Below are positions 46,201 through 54,041 of a stretch of 64,000 nt of DNA, in pieces. This stretch comes from Pseudomonas sp. FP2309 (lineage in GTDB: Bacteria > Pseudomonadota > Gammaproteobacteria > Pseudomonadales > Pseudomonadaceae). Made by a program: the position numbers and the translations under genes. The notes beneath the pieces are model-generated. The model was not told where the DNA came from, ran no database searches, and saw only the letters and a list, made by a program, of their open reading frames with translations. Positions within the stretch are counted from its first letter, which is position 1. Every line of letters starts with the position of its first letter. The DNA lies in assembly GCF_030687575.1 (NCBI RefSeq), contig NZ_CP117439.1, positions 5,533,501-5,597,500 of the forward strand, read 5' to 3'.

Positions 46201-47819
46201 CCGGACAAGACCCCTCATCCGAACACCGCTACATGGACCAGCTCGATGTACTGACGACGCTTTACCAGCAATCGCTGAGTCAATTGCAGGCATGGCGCGA
46301 AGCCGGCGGGACGTTGGGCTATGCCCAGGAACTGTTCCGCCTGAGCGCCGAACACCACAAGCACCTCAACCTGTGGCTGGCAGTCCAGCGCAATCGCTAT
46401 GTAGCGGCCATGAATCAGGTCAGGCTCAGCCTGAATGACGAATCGGTGGAGCGGCCGGCGCTGCTGGCCGACATCACGCGCATGACCGAACTGGGCAACA
46501 CCATAACGCCCCGGCTCTCAGGCTTGAGCCAGTCACTTGAGCTTCTCCCGGCAGTGGGTGCGGCAGGCATCATTGCGGCCGAGCGGTTGAGCGCCCTGGG
46601 ACCGCGCTTCACTCAGTGGGATTTCAAGACCAACGAGATATCGACGATGTTCGAGTTCTGTGTGCAGGAACAAGCCGCAGCCGACATGGAAAAGGCACGG
46701 GACGCCGTGGGTTTTGTGGTGGAACGCGCGGCGCAGGTCAGCAAGGAATTGGCGTTGATGGTGCGTGAAACCCCGGTACGGACGGCCCCCGAAGAACGTG
46801 GCGAGCGCTTGCTCACTATCGTCGATGAGTACGTCAGCGTCAGTCAGCGTATCGATGAGCTGCCTGGAGATTTTCCCGAACTGGTCGTCCCCGACCAACT
46901 GCTGCACCTCAAAACCCTGGTGGGCGAGTTCCAGGGTTTGGCGCAGACGACACTCACGCAGTTGCTGGCTGAAACCGAGCAACCGATCAGCAAAGCCGAA
47001 AAACCAGGGGTGGCGGGGCCGTCGCGGTCACGCCCCAGGATCAGCATCAGCAAAACCCGACCGCGCGACTTGCCGGTCAAGCCCAGCGACGTCCCCGTGC
47101 AGGAACCCTTGGGCGTGATCCAGCCGCGAACCGCGCGCCCAGTGATACCCGGCAATGACTACACCGAGGCAGTGGGCGTGGCGCTCGAGCTGAGCATGGA
47201 CATTAATGGGTTTATCCAGCGAACTCAGCAGGACGCGCTGAGGCCCAAGCGGGTTCCGGCGGACATGCAGGACATTCTGGAGCAGCAAGCCACGCGACTG
47301 GAGCAAGCCGCCGACATCATCGACCGACTGGACGCCGACGCTCAACGGCAAAACAAGCGGCTGCCGATCGCGTTATTGCCGACTGAATTGCGTGACGGCG
47401 CCACCCGTATGCGCCGCGCGGGCATCGCCCTGCGCGCCAAGCTGCTCAAGGCGCGCAAGCCGCGTCAGGCGGATTTTCAATGGTTGCTCGAGCACGGCCA
47501 GGTTCGGCTGGTGCGCAACGCTGTCGGTCGGATCAAGACCCGCCAATACCAGGACTATTTCCAGGAGTACCAGATTCTCGACACGGCCAACCATGATCAA
47601 CCCTTATGGCTCGCGCATTTTCACTATCCGACGCTCACCACGCCGGCCTCGCGGTTTAGCGCTGCACACCTGAAAATCGCCGAGCAACACTTGCAGCAGT
47701 TCTCCGACGAGACCAGGCAAGCGCTGTCCACGCGTACGCCCTGGGACAACCACCTGCGCAAGCTCACTGACCCACTGCTGCAGGCCGAATGTTTGAAACT
47801 GGAGCCGACCACGTCGTGA
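43287..47819 (+). CDS. Very large DUF6543 (dermonecrotic-toxin-like) protein
   Basis: This is a 1510-residue protein without signal peptide, read from ATG 43287 with AGGA upstream; the in-frame extension from 43161 is low-complexity and overlaps a hairpin. The N-terminal half resembles the DUF6543/dermonecrotic-toxin regions of large pseudomonad proteins (TRELKALYPNLDLNPDTTLA, then FVEDELFCQDM). A hydrophobic patch at about 720-750 (FLNGYAGAAVWVW) could be a membrane segment. Long coiled-coil-like stretches lie at about 920-1040 and 1330-1400, with a basic linker near 1255. I see no catalytic motif. A toxin role is suggested by family only. Confidence 0.72.
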   Translation: MSVRPSPSTIATSSAALRQQTLLKALGSRGPSIQEVAWGLLTRELKALYPNLDLNPDTTLAVTPIWTFVEDELFCQDMAYEPLTQALLRQFLEKTQANYVEGEHFLARAPLSQTPVHLDVSIERVADLLNDLAGVFSVEFKEQQLAFWNASSLGTPHWHELSDGLRRAMHVEPFGDWNADACAIAQAVGAWPDKQQRDIHHPEMAGIKVCLIDIDQSGQVQPTHLLLIGAAVLTGRYRERDVLLMYTVEYGYEAFDSMQALSEQILQRLSPTQMSQPLAWRLVEPEGNFFDHMAWALVDLQLRTIETLDLAEAAQAALSVDPSRTSAAHTVEQARTNKLRAAIPDWLREASVQDLNAYSSHLIDLSVLRNTAHGDLFEIPSINAFAQQKMCEAIIADKATHGADTLALDTLRITRTESFTVGVFVLPNPLDRHTQTLGEYALSNSPAYLASIHFTHGQSVPDWLTPQYLTGIAEQVNIGEAYPRLIKSKLLDDPVQAPLQKQMYQRQLRSLLPLLALECKVRQLGDVDEQGYGYINKLLHPSQDSRRPIVVRPLTLYPQHRMSSANDSVLNMFVIGPRSPDDGPCLLYRPLMERPLLQFQSFQNLLYALHQPGELRDSVLAWLPNRALSFNYSQYVFPVGLPSPWLAVQNLSEPLNLLEWSGPVYLLTTELTGDVFAAFYDANTQAMIELADRQSLSNAERRWALLEDSGWAVFNAASGFLNGYAGAAVWVWQTINEIQQGLDAHQHGNTLVEWTRVGDVLMALSMLLIHHANQRRQTGTSTETLIALEPAPPPAKPALTVLSTVSAAGSLPHSEYATIAIDGSVPRRTPEQLERFLDTLKVTPPTLDDPQLSAVASSNIPPLYQLHDKAFAQVGQRWFEVLEDADEHILIRNPQHPARSGPRLVHHDNQAWHINTELRLLGSGRSLKSQLRASRLAKTQRRQVLEDQLKTLREQEAAAQQVLNSAREQFTSGQDPSSEHRYMDQLDVLTTLYQQSLSQLQAWREAGGTLGYAQELFRLSAEHHKHLNLWLAVQRNRYVAAMNQVRLSLNDESVERPALLADITRMTELGNTITPRLSGLSQSLELLPAVGAAGIIAAERLSALGPRFTQWDFKTNEISTMFEFCVQEQAAADMEKARDAVGFVVERAAQVSKELALMVRETPVRTAPEERGERLLTIVDEYVSVSQRIDELPGDFPELVVPDQLLHLKTLVGEFQGLAQTTLTQLLAETEQPISKAEKPGVAGPSRSRPRISISKTRPRDLPVKPSDVPVQEPLGVIQPRTARPVIPGNDYTEAVGVALELSMDINGFIQRTQQDALRPKRVPADMQDILEQQATRLEQAADIIDRLDADAQRQNKRLPIALLPTELRDGATRMRRAGIALRAKLLKARKPRQADFQWLLEHGQVRLVRNAVGRIKTRQYQDYFQEYQILDTANHDQPLWLAHFHYPTLTTPASRFSAAHLKIAEQHLQQFSDETRQALSTRTPWDNHLRKLTDPLLQAECLKLEPTTS

Positions 47820-47834
47820 TCCGGCGCGGCGGGC

Positions 47835-49385
47835 TCAGACCTGCCAGGCCAGGCGCAGGCGCGCCAAGGCCTCACCGATAGTCGCCTCCGGCACGGCCGC
47901 GAACCCCAGCACCAGACCGGCGCGCTGATCCGGCACAGTGGCCGAGCCCGGCAACCAATAGCTGCTCAAGCCATTGATCTCGACGTCGACCGCGCGGGCC
48001 TGGGCCAGCAGCTGTTGCTCGCGGGCCATACTGTCCACCCTCACCGTGAGGTGCAGCCCCGCCGCAACATTCGGCAAGCAACCCACACCGGGAACGTCCA
48101 CGGGCCAACCGGCAAGCAACGTGTTACGCCGGTTCAACGCAGCGCGGCGCATACGCCGGATGTGGCGCTGGAAATGCCCCGCCGCCATAAATTCCGCCAT
48201 CACCACCTGAGTACTGACCTCTGAGTGCCTGACATCCACGGCGCGGCGCCGGGTGAAAGCTTCGACGCAGCCCGCAGGCAACACCAGATAGCCCAGGCGC
48301 AGCGCCGGAAAGGCGACCTTGCCGAAGGTGCCGACGTACAACACCCGCCCACTGCGGTCCAGGGCGGCCAACGGCGCCAGAGGCGCGCCGCTGTAGCGAT
48401 ACTCGCCGTCGTAGTCGTCTTCAATGATCCAGCCGCCCGTGCGTTCAGCCCACGCCAGCAACTCCAGGCGCCGCGCCAGGCTCATGACCACACCGGTGGG
48501 GTACTGGTGCGACGGTGTCACATAGGCCAGGCGGCAATCATTGAGCCCATTGAGGGCCGCGCAGTCGATGCCGTCGTGGTCCACCGCAACCCCCTGCAGT
48601 TGCGCGCCAGCAATCGCGAACGCATGCCCGGCCGCTCGATAGCCAGGGTTTTCCACAGCCACTGTGTCTCCCGGTGCCACCAGCAGCTGTGCACAAAGGC
48701 TAATCGCTTGCTGAGCGCCGCTGGTGATCACTATTTGCTCAGCGGTGCACTGCATACCCCTGGAACTGCGCAAATAGGCGGCGATCAAGCCACGTAAACG
48801 CTCATCCCCTGCCGGGTCGCCGTAGCACAGCTGTTGCAAGTCCGGCTTACGCCAGAAAGCCGCATTCAGCTTGGCCCACACCTCGAACGGGAACAGATCG
48901 AAGGCCGGTACGCCCACCCTGAAAGCCCGTGGCGGACCACTGGGCGGCACGGGCAAATGATTGCTTTCCAGACGGCCGACGGCCGCACTGTGGATAACTT
49001 CCGGCGCGCAATCTTCAGCTAAAAATGAGCGTTTTGTGGATAAACCTGGGGATAAGCCTGTTGAAAACCCTGTGGATACTTTTGTGGATAGTTTTTTTGC
49101 CGCGGTGCCGGCCGTGGGCAAATTAGCCACGTAAGTACCATCACCGACCCGCCCCTCGATAAAGCCCTCGGCATAGAGTTGATCGTAGGCCCGCACCACG
49201 CTGTTACGGGAAATCGCCAACGCCGCCGCCAGATCGCGACTGGCCGGCAACCGCGTGCCACCGACCAGACGCCCGTCCAACACCCTTTGGCGCAACGCCT
49301 GGTACAGCTGGCGCGCGAGCCCCAGACGGCGATCCAGCTCAATGCCGGCGGGGTTGAATGACAACGGAGGTTGGGCGGGGGCCAT
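47835..49385 (-). CDS. MocR/GntR-type regulator with aminotransferase-like domain
   Basis: This is a 516-residue protein. An N-terminal GntR winged helix reads LYQALRQRVLDGRL with RLPASRDLAAALAISRNSVV. The C-terminal fold-type I aminotransferase-like domain has the PLP Lys in VGTFGKVAFPALRLGY near 370 and the DDYDGEYRY segment near 330. MocR proteins use PLP as ligand or cofactor and act as regulators. The linker at about 98-120 consists of four-residue repeats (LSTK, VSTG, FSTG, LSPG, LSTK). It is divergent from the PaiB operon, its probable target. Confidence 0.92.
   Translation of the reverse strand: MAPAQPPLSFNPAGIELDRRLGLARQLYQALRQRVLDGRLVGGTRLPASRDLAAALAISRNSVVRAYDQLYAEGFIEGRVGDGTYVANLPTAGTAAKKLSTKVSTGFSTGLSPGLSTKRSFLAEDCAPEVIHSAAVGRLESNHLPVPPSGPPRAFRVGVPAFDLFPFEVWAKLNAAFWRKPDLQQLCYGDPAGDERLRGLIAAYLRSSRGMQCTAEQIVITSGAQQAISLCAQLLVAPGDTVAVENPGYRAAGHAFAIAGAQLQGVAVDHDGIDCAALNGLNDCRLAYVTPSHQYPTGVVMSLARRLELLAWAERTGGWIIEDDYDGEYRYSGAPLAPLAALDRSGRVLYVGTFGKVAFPALRLGYLVLPAGCVEAFTRRRAVDVRHSEVSTQVVMAEFMAAGHFQRHIRRMRRAALNRRNTLLAGWPVDVPGVGCLPNVAAGLHLTVRVDSMAREQQLLAQARAVDVEINGLSSYWLPGSATVPDQRAGLVLGFAAVPEATIGEALARLRLAWQV
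48989..49091 (-). repeat. DnaA-box-like repeat array inside the MocR linker
   Basis: Five nine-base units occur at exact 12-base period (49035, 49047, 49059, 49071, 49083). On the minus strand they read TTATCCACA, TTATCCCCA, TTTTCAACA, GTATCCACA and CTATCCACA. A further perfect TTATCCACA lies at 48989-48997. TTATCCACA is the consensus DnaA box. The array encodes the four-residue repeats of the linker. Confidence 0.75.
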
Positions 49386-49475
49386 GAAATTGGACCTATA
49401 AAATGAGCGTTAGATGGCTCTTACAACGAACCATTAGCGTGCCTACGATGCAGGCATTCGCCAAGGAAAATCTTT

Positions 49476-50114
49476 ATGTACACACCTCGCGCTTTTGCCC
49501 TCGACGATCTGCCTGAAATCCAGCAACTGATCCAGCACACGCGCTTGGCGCAGGTGGTGACCTTCGGTGAGCAAGGCTTGCAGGCCAGCCATTTGCCGCT
49601 GCTGCTCAACCCCGACGAAGGCCCCTATGGCACGCTCTACGGACACCTGGCCAAGGCCAACCCGCAGTGGCGCGACCTGCAAAACGGCAGCGATGCGCTG
49701 GTGATTTTCGCAGGGGCCGAGGCCTATATCAGCCCGGCGTTTTATCCGGCCAAGACGGAGCACGGCAAAGTCGTGCCAACCTGGAACTACATCGCCGTCC
49801 ACGCCTACGGCAAAGCCGAGGTGTTCACCGATGCCGAGCGTTTGCTCAGGCTGGTCAGCGCCCTGACCGACCGCCACGAAGCCGGTCGCGCCCAGCCCTG
49901 GGCCGTCAGCGACGCACCGGCGGACTACATCGACGGCATGCTCAAGGCCATTGTCGGCTTTGCCTTGCCCATTGATCGTGTGATTGGCAAACGCAAACTC
50001 AGCCAGAACCGCAGCGCGGCGGATATGGCCGGTGTGCGCGAGGGCCTGGCCGCCAGCACCGACGTGCGCGACCAGACCCTGGCGCGCTTTATTCCCAGAG
50101 GAGATTCAGCATGA
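49476..50114 (+). CDS. FMN-binding negative regulator, PaiB family
   Basis: This is a 212-residue protein starting MYTPRAFALDD. PaiB features are visible: FGEQGLQASHLPLLLNPDEG, LYGHLAKANPQW, and VPTWNYIAVHAYGKAEV, a split-barrel flavin-binding fold. Bacillus PaiB was first described as a repressor of sporulation and protease genes; enzymatic activity is unclear. Its stop overlaps the GNAT gene start by four bases (ATGA), and the first gene is divergent from the MocR regulator. Confidence 0.9.
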   Translation: MYTPRAFALDDLPEIQQLIQHTRLAQVVTFGEQGLQASHLPLLLNPDEGPYGTLYGHLAKANPQWRDLQNGSDALVIFAGAEAYISPAFYPAKTEHGKVVPTWNYIAVHAYGKAEVFTDAERLLRLVSALTDRHEAGRAQPWAVSDAPADYIDGMLKAIVGFALPIDRVIGKRKLSQNRSAADMAGVREGLAASTDVRDQTLARFIPRGDSA

Positions 50115-50557
50115 GCCAGCTCGACATCCGCCCGGTCACCGCCGCCGACCACGCCGCCTGGCTGCCCCTGTGGCAGGCGTATTTGACGTTCTACAACACC
50201 GAACTGCCGGAGGCGGTGAGCCGAAGCACCTGGCAACGCCTGATCGACGCCAACGAGCCAACTCACTCGGCCCTGGCCTGGCAGGACGGCAAGGCCGTGG
50301 GTATGGTCAACTTCATCTACCATCGCTCCAATTGGAGCATCGAGAACTCCTGTTACCTGCAGGACCTGTTGGTGGATCCCGCCCAACGTGGCACCGGCGT
50401 GGGCCGCAAACTGATCGAATTCGTTTACGCCACCGCCAAGGCGGACGGTTGCTGCAAGGTCCATTGGCTGACCCACGAAACCAATGCCACCGCGATCCAG
50501 TTGTACGAACGCATTGCCGAACGCCCAGGCTTCATCCAATTTCGCAAAGGTCTTTAA
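50111..50557 (+). CDS. GNAT-family N-acetyltransferase
   Basis: This is a 148-residue single-domain acetyltransferase. The acetyl-CoA loop is VDPAQRGTGVGRKLIEFV near residue 95, preceded by the strand SIENSCYLQDLLV. The C-terminal strand has WLTHETNATAIQLYERIAERPGF. Pairing with PaiB recalls the paiAB pair, in which PaiA is a polyamine acetyltransferase, so a small amine substrate is possible but unproven. Confidence 0.9.
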   Translation: MSQLDIRPVTAADHAAWLPLWQAYLTFYNTELPEAVSRSTWQRLIDANEPTHSALAWQDGKAVGMVNFIYHRSNWSIENSCYLQDLLVDPAQRGTGVGRKLIEFVYATAKADGCCKVHWLTHETNATAIQLYERIAERPGFIQFRKGL

Positions 50558-50567
50558 GGAGCGCAGC

Positions 50568-51245
50568 ATGTCCACCTCCCCCGCCGACTGGAAAGGTGCC
50601 CCGGCACCCAGTGCCCAGGTGCTCGAAGGGCGTTTCATTCGCCTGGAAAAACTCGATCCGGCCCGCCACGCCGATCAACTGTGGCAGGCCCTCGAAGGCC
50701 CCGGTGCCGACCCCAAGCTCTGGGATTATTTACCCTACGGGCCGTTTGCCGAACGCGCGGCGTTCGATGCCTGGTTAAACAACCACGCGGCCAACAGCGA
50801 CCCGTATTTCTTCAGCGTGGTCGACCGCGCCAGCGGCCAGGTGCAGGGCATTCTCAGCCTGATGTCGATCGTGCCGGCACAAGGCCGTATCGAAATCGGC
50901 CACGTTACCTTCGGCGCGCCGATGCAGCGTTCGCCAAAAAGCACTGAAGCGGTGTACCTGCTGGCCAAGTACGCGTTCGATCAGGGCTACCGCCGCCTGG
51001 AATGGAAGTGCAACAACGGCAACGCCCGTTCCAAATACGCGGCCGAGCGGTTGGGGTTCAGTTTTGAGGGGGTGTTCCGCCAGCACATGGTGGTCAAGGG
51101 GCAGAACCGCGACACGGCGTGGTATTCGATTTTGGACGGGGAATGGCCGCAGGTAGGCGCGGCTTTCGAGCAGTGGCTATCGGAGGCGAATCAGACGGCT
51201 TCGGGGCAGCTCAAGAGCCTGGCGGAGTGCCGCCAGGCGCTTTGA
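50568..51245 (+). CDS. GNAT-family acetyltransferase, RimJ/RimL type
   Basis: The protein is 225 residues from the ATG at 50568 with AAGGAG upstream; an in-frame start at 50484 inside the previous gene is rejected. The fold includes EGRFIRLEKLDPARH, GHVTFGAPMQRSPKSTEAVYL as cofactor loop, and RLEWKCNNGNARSKYAAERLGF (shown in part: CNNGNARSKYAAERLGF), standard for this subgroup. Substrate unknown. It closes the three-gene operon and abuts the convergent methyltransferase gene within four bases. Confidence 0.9.
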   Translation: MSTSPADWKGAPAPSAQVLEGRFIRLEKLDPARHADQLWQALEGPGADPKLWDYLPYGPFAERAAFDAWLNNHAANSDPYFFSVVDRASGQVQGILSLMSIVPAQGRIEIGHVTFGAPMQRSPKSTEAVYLLAKYAFDQGYRRLEWKCNNGNARSKYAAERLGFSFEGVFRQHMVVKGQNRDTAWYSILDGEWPQVGAAFEQWLSEANQTASGQLKSLAECRQAL

Positions 51246-51248
51246 GGG

Positions 51249-52160
51249 TCAGCTCAGCGTCTGGGCCAGCACCGCGATATGCTCCGGCCCGATCCCGCAG
51301 CAGCCGCCCAAATGGCTGGCGCCGCGCTTGTGCCAATCGGCCGCCCAGTGCAGGTAGCCGGGCGGGTCGAGGTCTTCGCGCAGCGGGTCCAGGCCATCGT
51401 TGGCCGTGGCCTCCTTCGGTTGCGGCGGGAACGCGTTGGCGTAGGCGCCGATCTGGATTGCAACACCCAGTCGCTCGAAGGTTTGGCGCGCGGCATCAAT
51501 GGCAGCGCCAATCACTTCCGGCTGGCTGCAGTTGAACAGCAGCACCTGCACGCCCAACTGTGCTGCGGCCTCGGCCGCGTCCGCCACCGGCTCGCCGGAG
51601 CGCAGGCGCGGGACGTCGTCGGTGTCTTCGTCTTTCAAGGTAAACGACAGCCAGAACGGCTTGCCATCCTGAGGCAGGCCGGCCTTGATCGCTTGCGCTT
51701 CAACGATCGAACTCTGGGTTTCGGCGAGCCACAGGTCAACATAGGGCGCGAGGCCTTGCACCAGCGGGGTGAGCAGCTCAGATACGCGTTGCGCTTCAAA
51801 CAGATCCGGACGATAAGAGCCAAACAACGGCGGCAATGAGCCGGCCACCCGTACGTGTTTGCCTGAGGCTGTCACCGCACGACGCGCCAACTCCCCCGCC
51901 AACGCCGCCAGGGCCTGGCCTTCGGCCGCAAACCGCGCCTCACCGATATGAAACGGCACCACTGCGTAACTGTTGCTGGTGATCACATCGGCACCGCTGT
52001 CGATATAGGCCGCGTGCACCGCCTCCACCGCCTGCGGCGCCTCGCTCAAGGCCAAGGCCGACCATTCCGGCTGGCGAAACGGCGCGCCACGGCGTTGCAG
52101 TTCACGGCCCATGCCGCCATCAAGAATTACTGTTTCTGCGCCCATATGCTTTTTACTCAT
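51249..52160 (-). CDS. Homocysteine S-methyltransferase family protein
   Basis: This is a 303-residue zinc-dependent methyltransferase. The N-terminal LDGGMGRELQRRG and the zinc cysteines (C in LFNCSQPEV near 215 and CC in HLGGCCGIGPEHI near the end) are all present. Family members make methionine from homocysteine with S-methylmethionine or S-adenosylmethionine as donor. The start is uncertain: ATG 52160 or 52145, neither with a clear ribosome site. It is divergent from an amino-acid ABC transporter, suggesting uptake of a methyl donor such as S-methylmethionine. Confidence 0.88.
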   Translation of the reverse strand: MSKKHMGAETVILDGGMGRELQRRGAPFRQPEWSALALSEAPQAVEAVHAAYIDSGADVITSNSYAVVPFHIGEARFAAEGQALAALAGELARRAVTASGKHVRVAGSLPPLFGSYRPDLFEAQRVSELLTPLVQGLAPYVDLWLAETQSSIVEAQAIKAGLPQDGKPFWLSFTLKDEDTDDVPRLRSGEPVADAAEAAAQLGVQVLLFNCSQPEVIGAAIDAARQTFERLGVAIQIGAYANAFPPQPKEATANDGLDPLREDLDPPGYLHWAADWHKRGASHLGGCCGIGPEHIAVLAQTLS

Positions 52161-52257
52161 AAGCTTATGAAAATAACTCACTATGAGAGTCGTTCTTATA
52201 ACTATTTAATACGTTCAATTCCGCACATAACAACTCTTTTTTCTAAAGGTGTCCTTC

Positions 52258-53079
52258 GTGAAATTTAAACCCCTGCTGGCCTTGGGCCTGATGACACTGG
52301 CTGCTTCCACCCAGGCCTTCGGCGGCACGACACTGGAGCGCATCGAACAGAAAAAAGAGTTGGTGGGCGTGCTGATGGAAAGCTACCCGCCGTTCTCGTT
52401 CCTCAACGACCAGAACCAGCTCGACGGCTTCGACGTCGACGTGGCCAAAGCCGTGGCGCAAAAGCTGGGGGTCAAGTTGCGCCTGGAAACGCCGTCCTGG
52501 GACGTGATCGCCGCCGGCCGCTGGAGCGGACGCTACGACATCTGCATCTGCTCGATGACCCCGAGCAAGGCCCGCGCCGAAGTGTTCGACTTCCCCGTGG
52601 AGTATTACGCCTCACCTGCCGTGATCGTGGTCAACGCCAAGGACGACCGTATCCACAGCGCAAAGGACCTGAGCGGCAAGAAAGTCGGGCTCACCAGCGC
52701 CTCCAGCTATGAAAGTTACCTGAACAAGAACCTGGTGATCGAAGGCGCCGAAGACACGCAGCTGCAGTACCCGTTCGAGGACGTGCAGATCGCCCCCTAC
52801 GACACCGATAACGTAGCGTTCCAAGACCTCGGCCTGGGTGCCGGCGTACGCCTGGACGCGATCCTCACCAACTTGGTGACCGCGCAACCGCGCCTGAAAG
52901 AAGATAAGCGCTTCAAGCTCGCCGGCGAGCCGCTGTACTCGGAACCCAACTCGGTGGCCATCGAAAAAGGCGACGCGGCGTGGGACAGCAAAGTGCGTGA
53001 GGTATTTGCTCAACTCAAACAGGACGGCACCTTGAGCAAACTGTCGCAAAAATGGATCGGCGCCGATATCAGCCGATGA
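52258..53079 (+). CDS. Amino-acid ABC transporter substrate-binding protein
   Basis: This is a 273-residue periplasmic protein. The GTG at 52258 with AAAGGTG eight bases upstream is preferred to the GTG at 52249. A signal peptide ends near STQAFG. The SBP_bac_3 family pattern is clear: GVLMESYPPFSFLNDQNQLDGFDVD with DVAKAVAQKLGV, then WDVIAAGRWSGRYDICICSMT. The permease gene overlaps its stop by four bases. The substrate is not determined; the divergent methyltransferase points to a sulphur amino acid. Confidence 0.92.
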   Translation: MKFKPLLALGLMTLAASTQAFGGTTLERIEQKKELVGVLMESYPPFSFLNDQNQLDGFDVDVAKAVAQKLGVKLRLETPSWDVIAAGRWSGRYDICICSMTPSKARAEVFDFPVEYYASPAVIVVNAKDDRIHSAKDLSGKKVGLTSASSYESYLNKNLVIEGAEDTQLQYPFEDVQIAPYDTDNVAFQDLGLGAGVRLDAILTNLVTAQPRLKEDKRFKLAGEPLYSEPNSVAIEKGDAAWDSKVREVFAQLKQDGTLSKLSQKWIGADISR

Positions 53080-53882
53080 CACCGTCCAGACCCCCTTTGC
53101 TGCAACGCCTGCTGGGCTTTCGTGCGCGGCTGTACCTGACCTGGGCGGCCCTGTTCGCCCTGTTTGCCAGCTTCTTCCTGAGCTTTGACCTGAAGCTCTC
53201 GATTATCCTCGACAAGCTGCCCAACCTCGTCGGCCTGCACCTGGCGCCCAATGGCTTCCTGCAAGGTGCGGCATTGACGGTGTTCTTGTGCCTGTGCTCG
53301 ATGCTGGCCTCGTCGGTGCTGGGCTTTATCACCGCGTTGGGGCGCCTGTCGAAAAGTGCCGTGGCGTTTGGGGTTGCCAGCTTCTACGCCTCGTTCTTTC
53401 GCGGCACGCCGCTGCTGATACAGATCCTGCTGATCTACCTGGGCCTGCCGCAACTGGGCCTGGTGCCGGGGGCGATCGTAGCCGGCATCATCGCGCTGTC
53501 GCTGAACTATGGCGCGTACCTGAGCGAAATCTTCCGCGCCGGTATCCTTGGCGTGCCCCACGGCCAACGCGAGGCCGCCCTGGCCCTTGGCATGCGCGAC
53601 AGTGCGATCTTCTGGCACGTCACCCTGCCCCAGGCCATGCGCACCATTGTTCCGCCCGCTACCAACCAGTTCATCTCCATGCTCAAGGACTCGTCGCTGA
53701 TCTCGGTGATGGGCGTGTGGGAAGTGATGTTCCTGGCGCAGTCCTACGGTCGCTCGAGCTACCGCTATATCGAGATGCTCACCACAGCCGCAATCATTTA
53801 CTGGGTGATGTCCCTGGGGCTGGAGCTGATCCAGGCGCGGATGGAACGTCACTATGGCAAGGGGTATGTCAGGCGCGGGTAA
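53076..53882 (+). CDS. Amino-acid ABC transporter permease
   Basis: This is a 268-residue HisMQ-type permease. It has FFRGTPLLIQILLIY in the middle, the EAA loop GQREAALALGMRDSAIF, and LPQAMRTIVPPATNQFISMLKDSSL (in part: PQAMRTIVPPATNQF) after it. About five hydrophobic helices are present. The ATG overlaps the binding-protein stop. No ATPase gene follows, so the transporter must borrow one. Confidence 0.93.
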   Translation: MTPSRPPLLQRLLGFRARLYLTWAALFALFASFFLSFDLKLSIILDKLPNLVGLHLAPNGFLQGAALTVFLCLCSMLASSVLGFITALGRLSKSAVAFGVASFYASFFRGTPLLIQILLIYLGLPQLGLVPGAIVAGIIALSLNYGAYLSEIFRAGILGVPHGQREAALALGMRDSAIFWHVTLPQAMRTIVPPATNQFISMLKDSSLISVMGVWEVMFLAQSYGRSSYRYIEMLTTAAIIYWVMSLGLELIQARMERHYGKGYVRRG

Positions 53883-54011
53883 CGGGCAGCACACTGACAA
53901 CTGCCGTTTGCCCTATCCACCAGCGTTTTTAATCGCTGCCGACAAGCGACATCTCCCGCAAACGAGCGGCCCGGGGCCTGACATTTATCCCCCCGATACG
54001 CCGCTAAATTC

Positions 54012-54036
54012 CCCACCTCATACATCAAGAGGTGGG
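54012..54036 (+). promoter_or_regulatory. Hairpin sequestering the autotransporter ribosome site
   Basis: A perfect eight-base stem CCCACCTC/GAGGTGGG (54012-54019 and 54029-54036) with a nine-base loop contains the whole Shine-Dalgarno GAGGTGG, which is six bases before the ATG at 54042. Translation should require opening of this hairpin, by temperature or a bound factor. Confidence 0.6.
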
Positions 54037-54041
54037 TTTAC

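Noticed and set aside
48989..49091. A replication origin at the DnaA-box array
   Set aside because: There is no AT-rich unwinding region, no dnaA, dnaN or gyrB neighbour, and the array is inside a coding frame. Only a DnaA-binding role remains possible.
53881..53910. Terminator after the ABC permease gene
   Set aside because: AACGG/CCGTT arms with GCAG/CTGC are imperfect and there is no T tract, so I could not support it.
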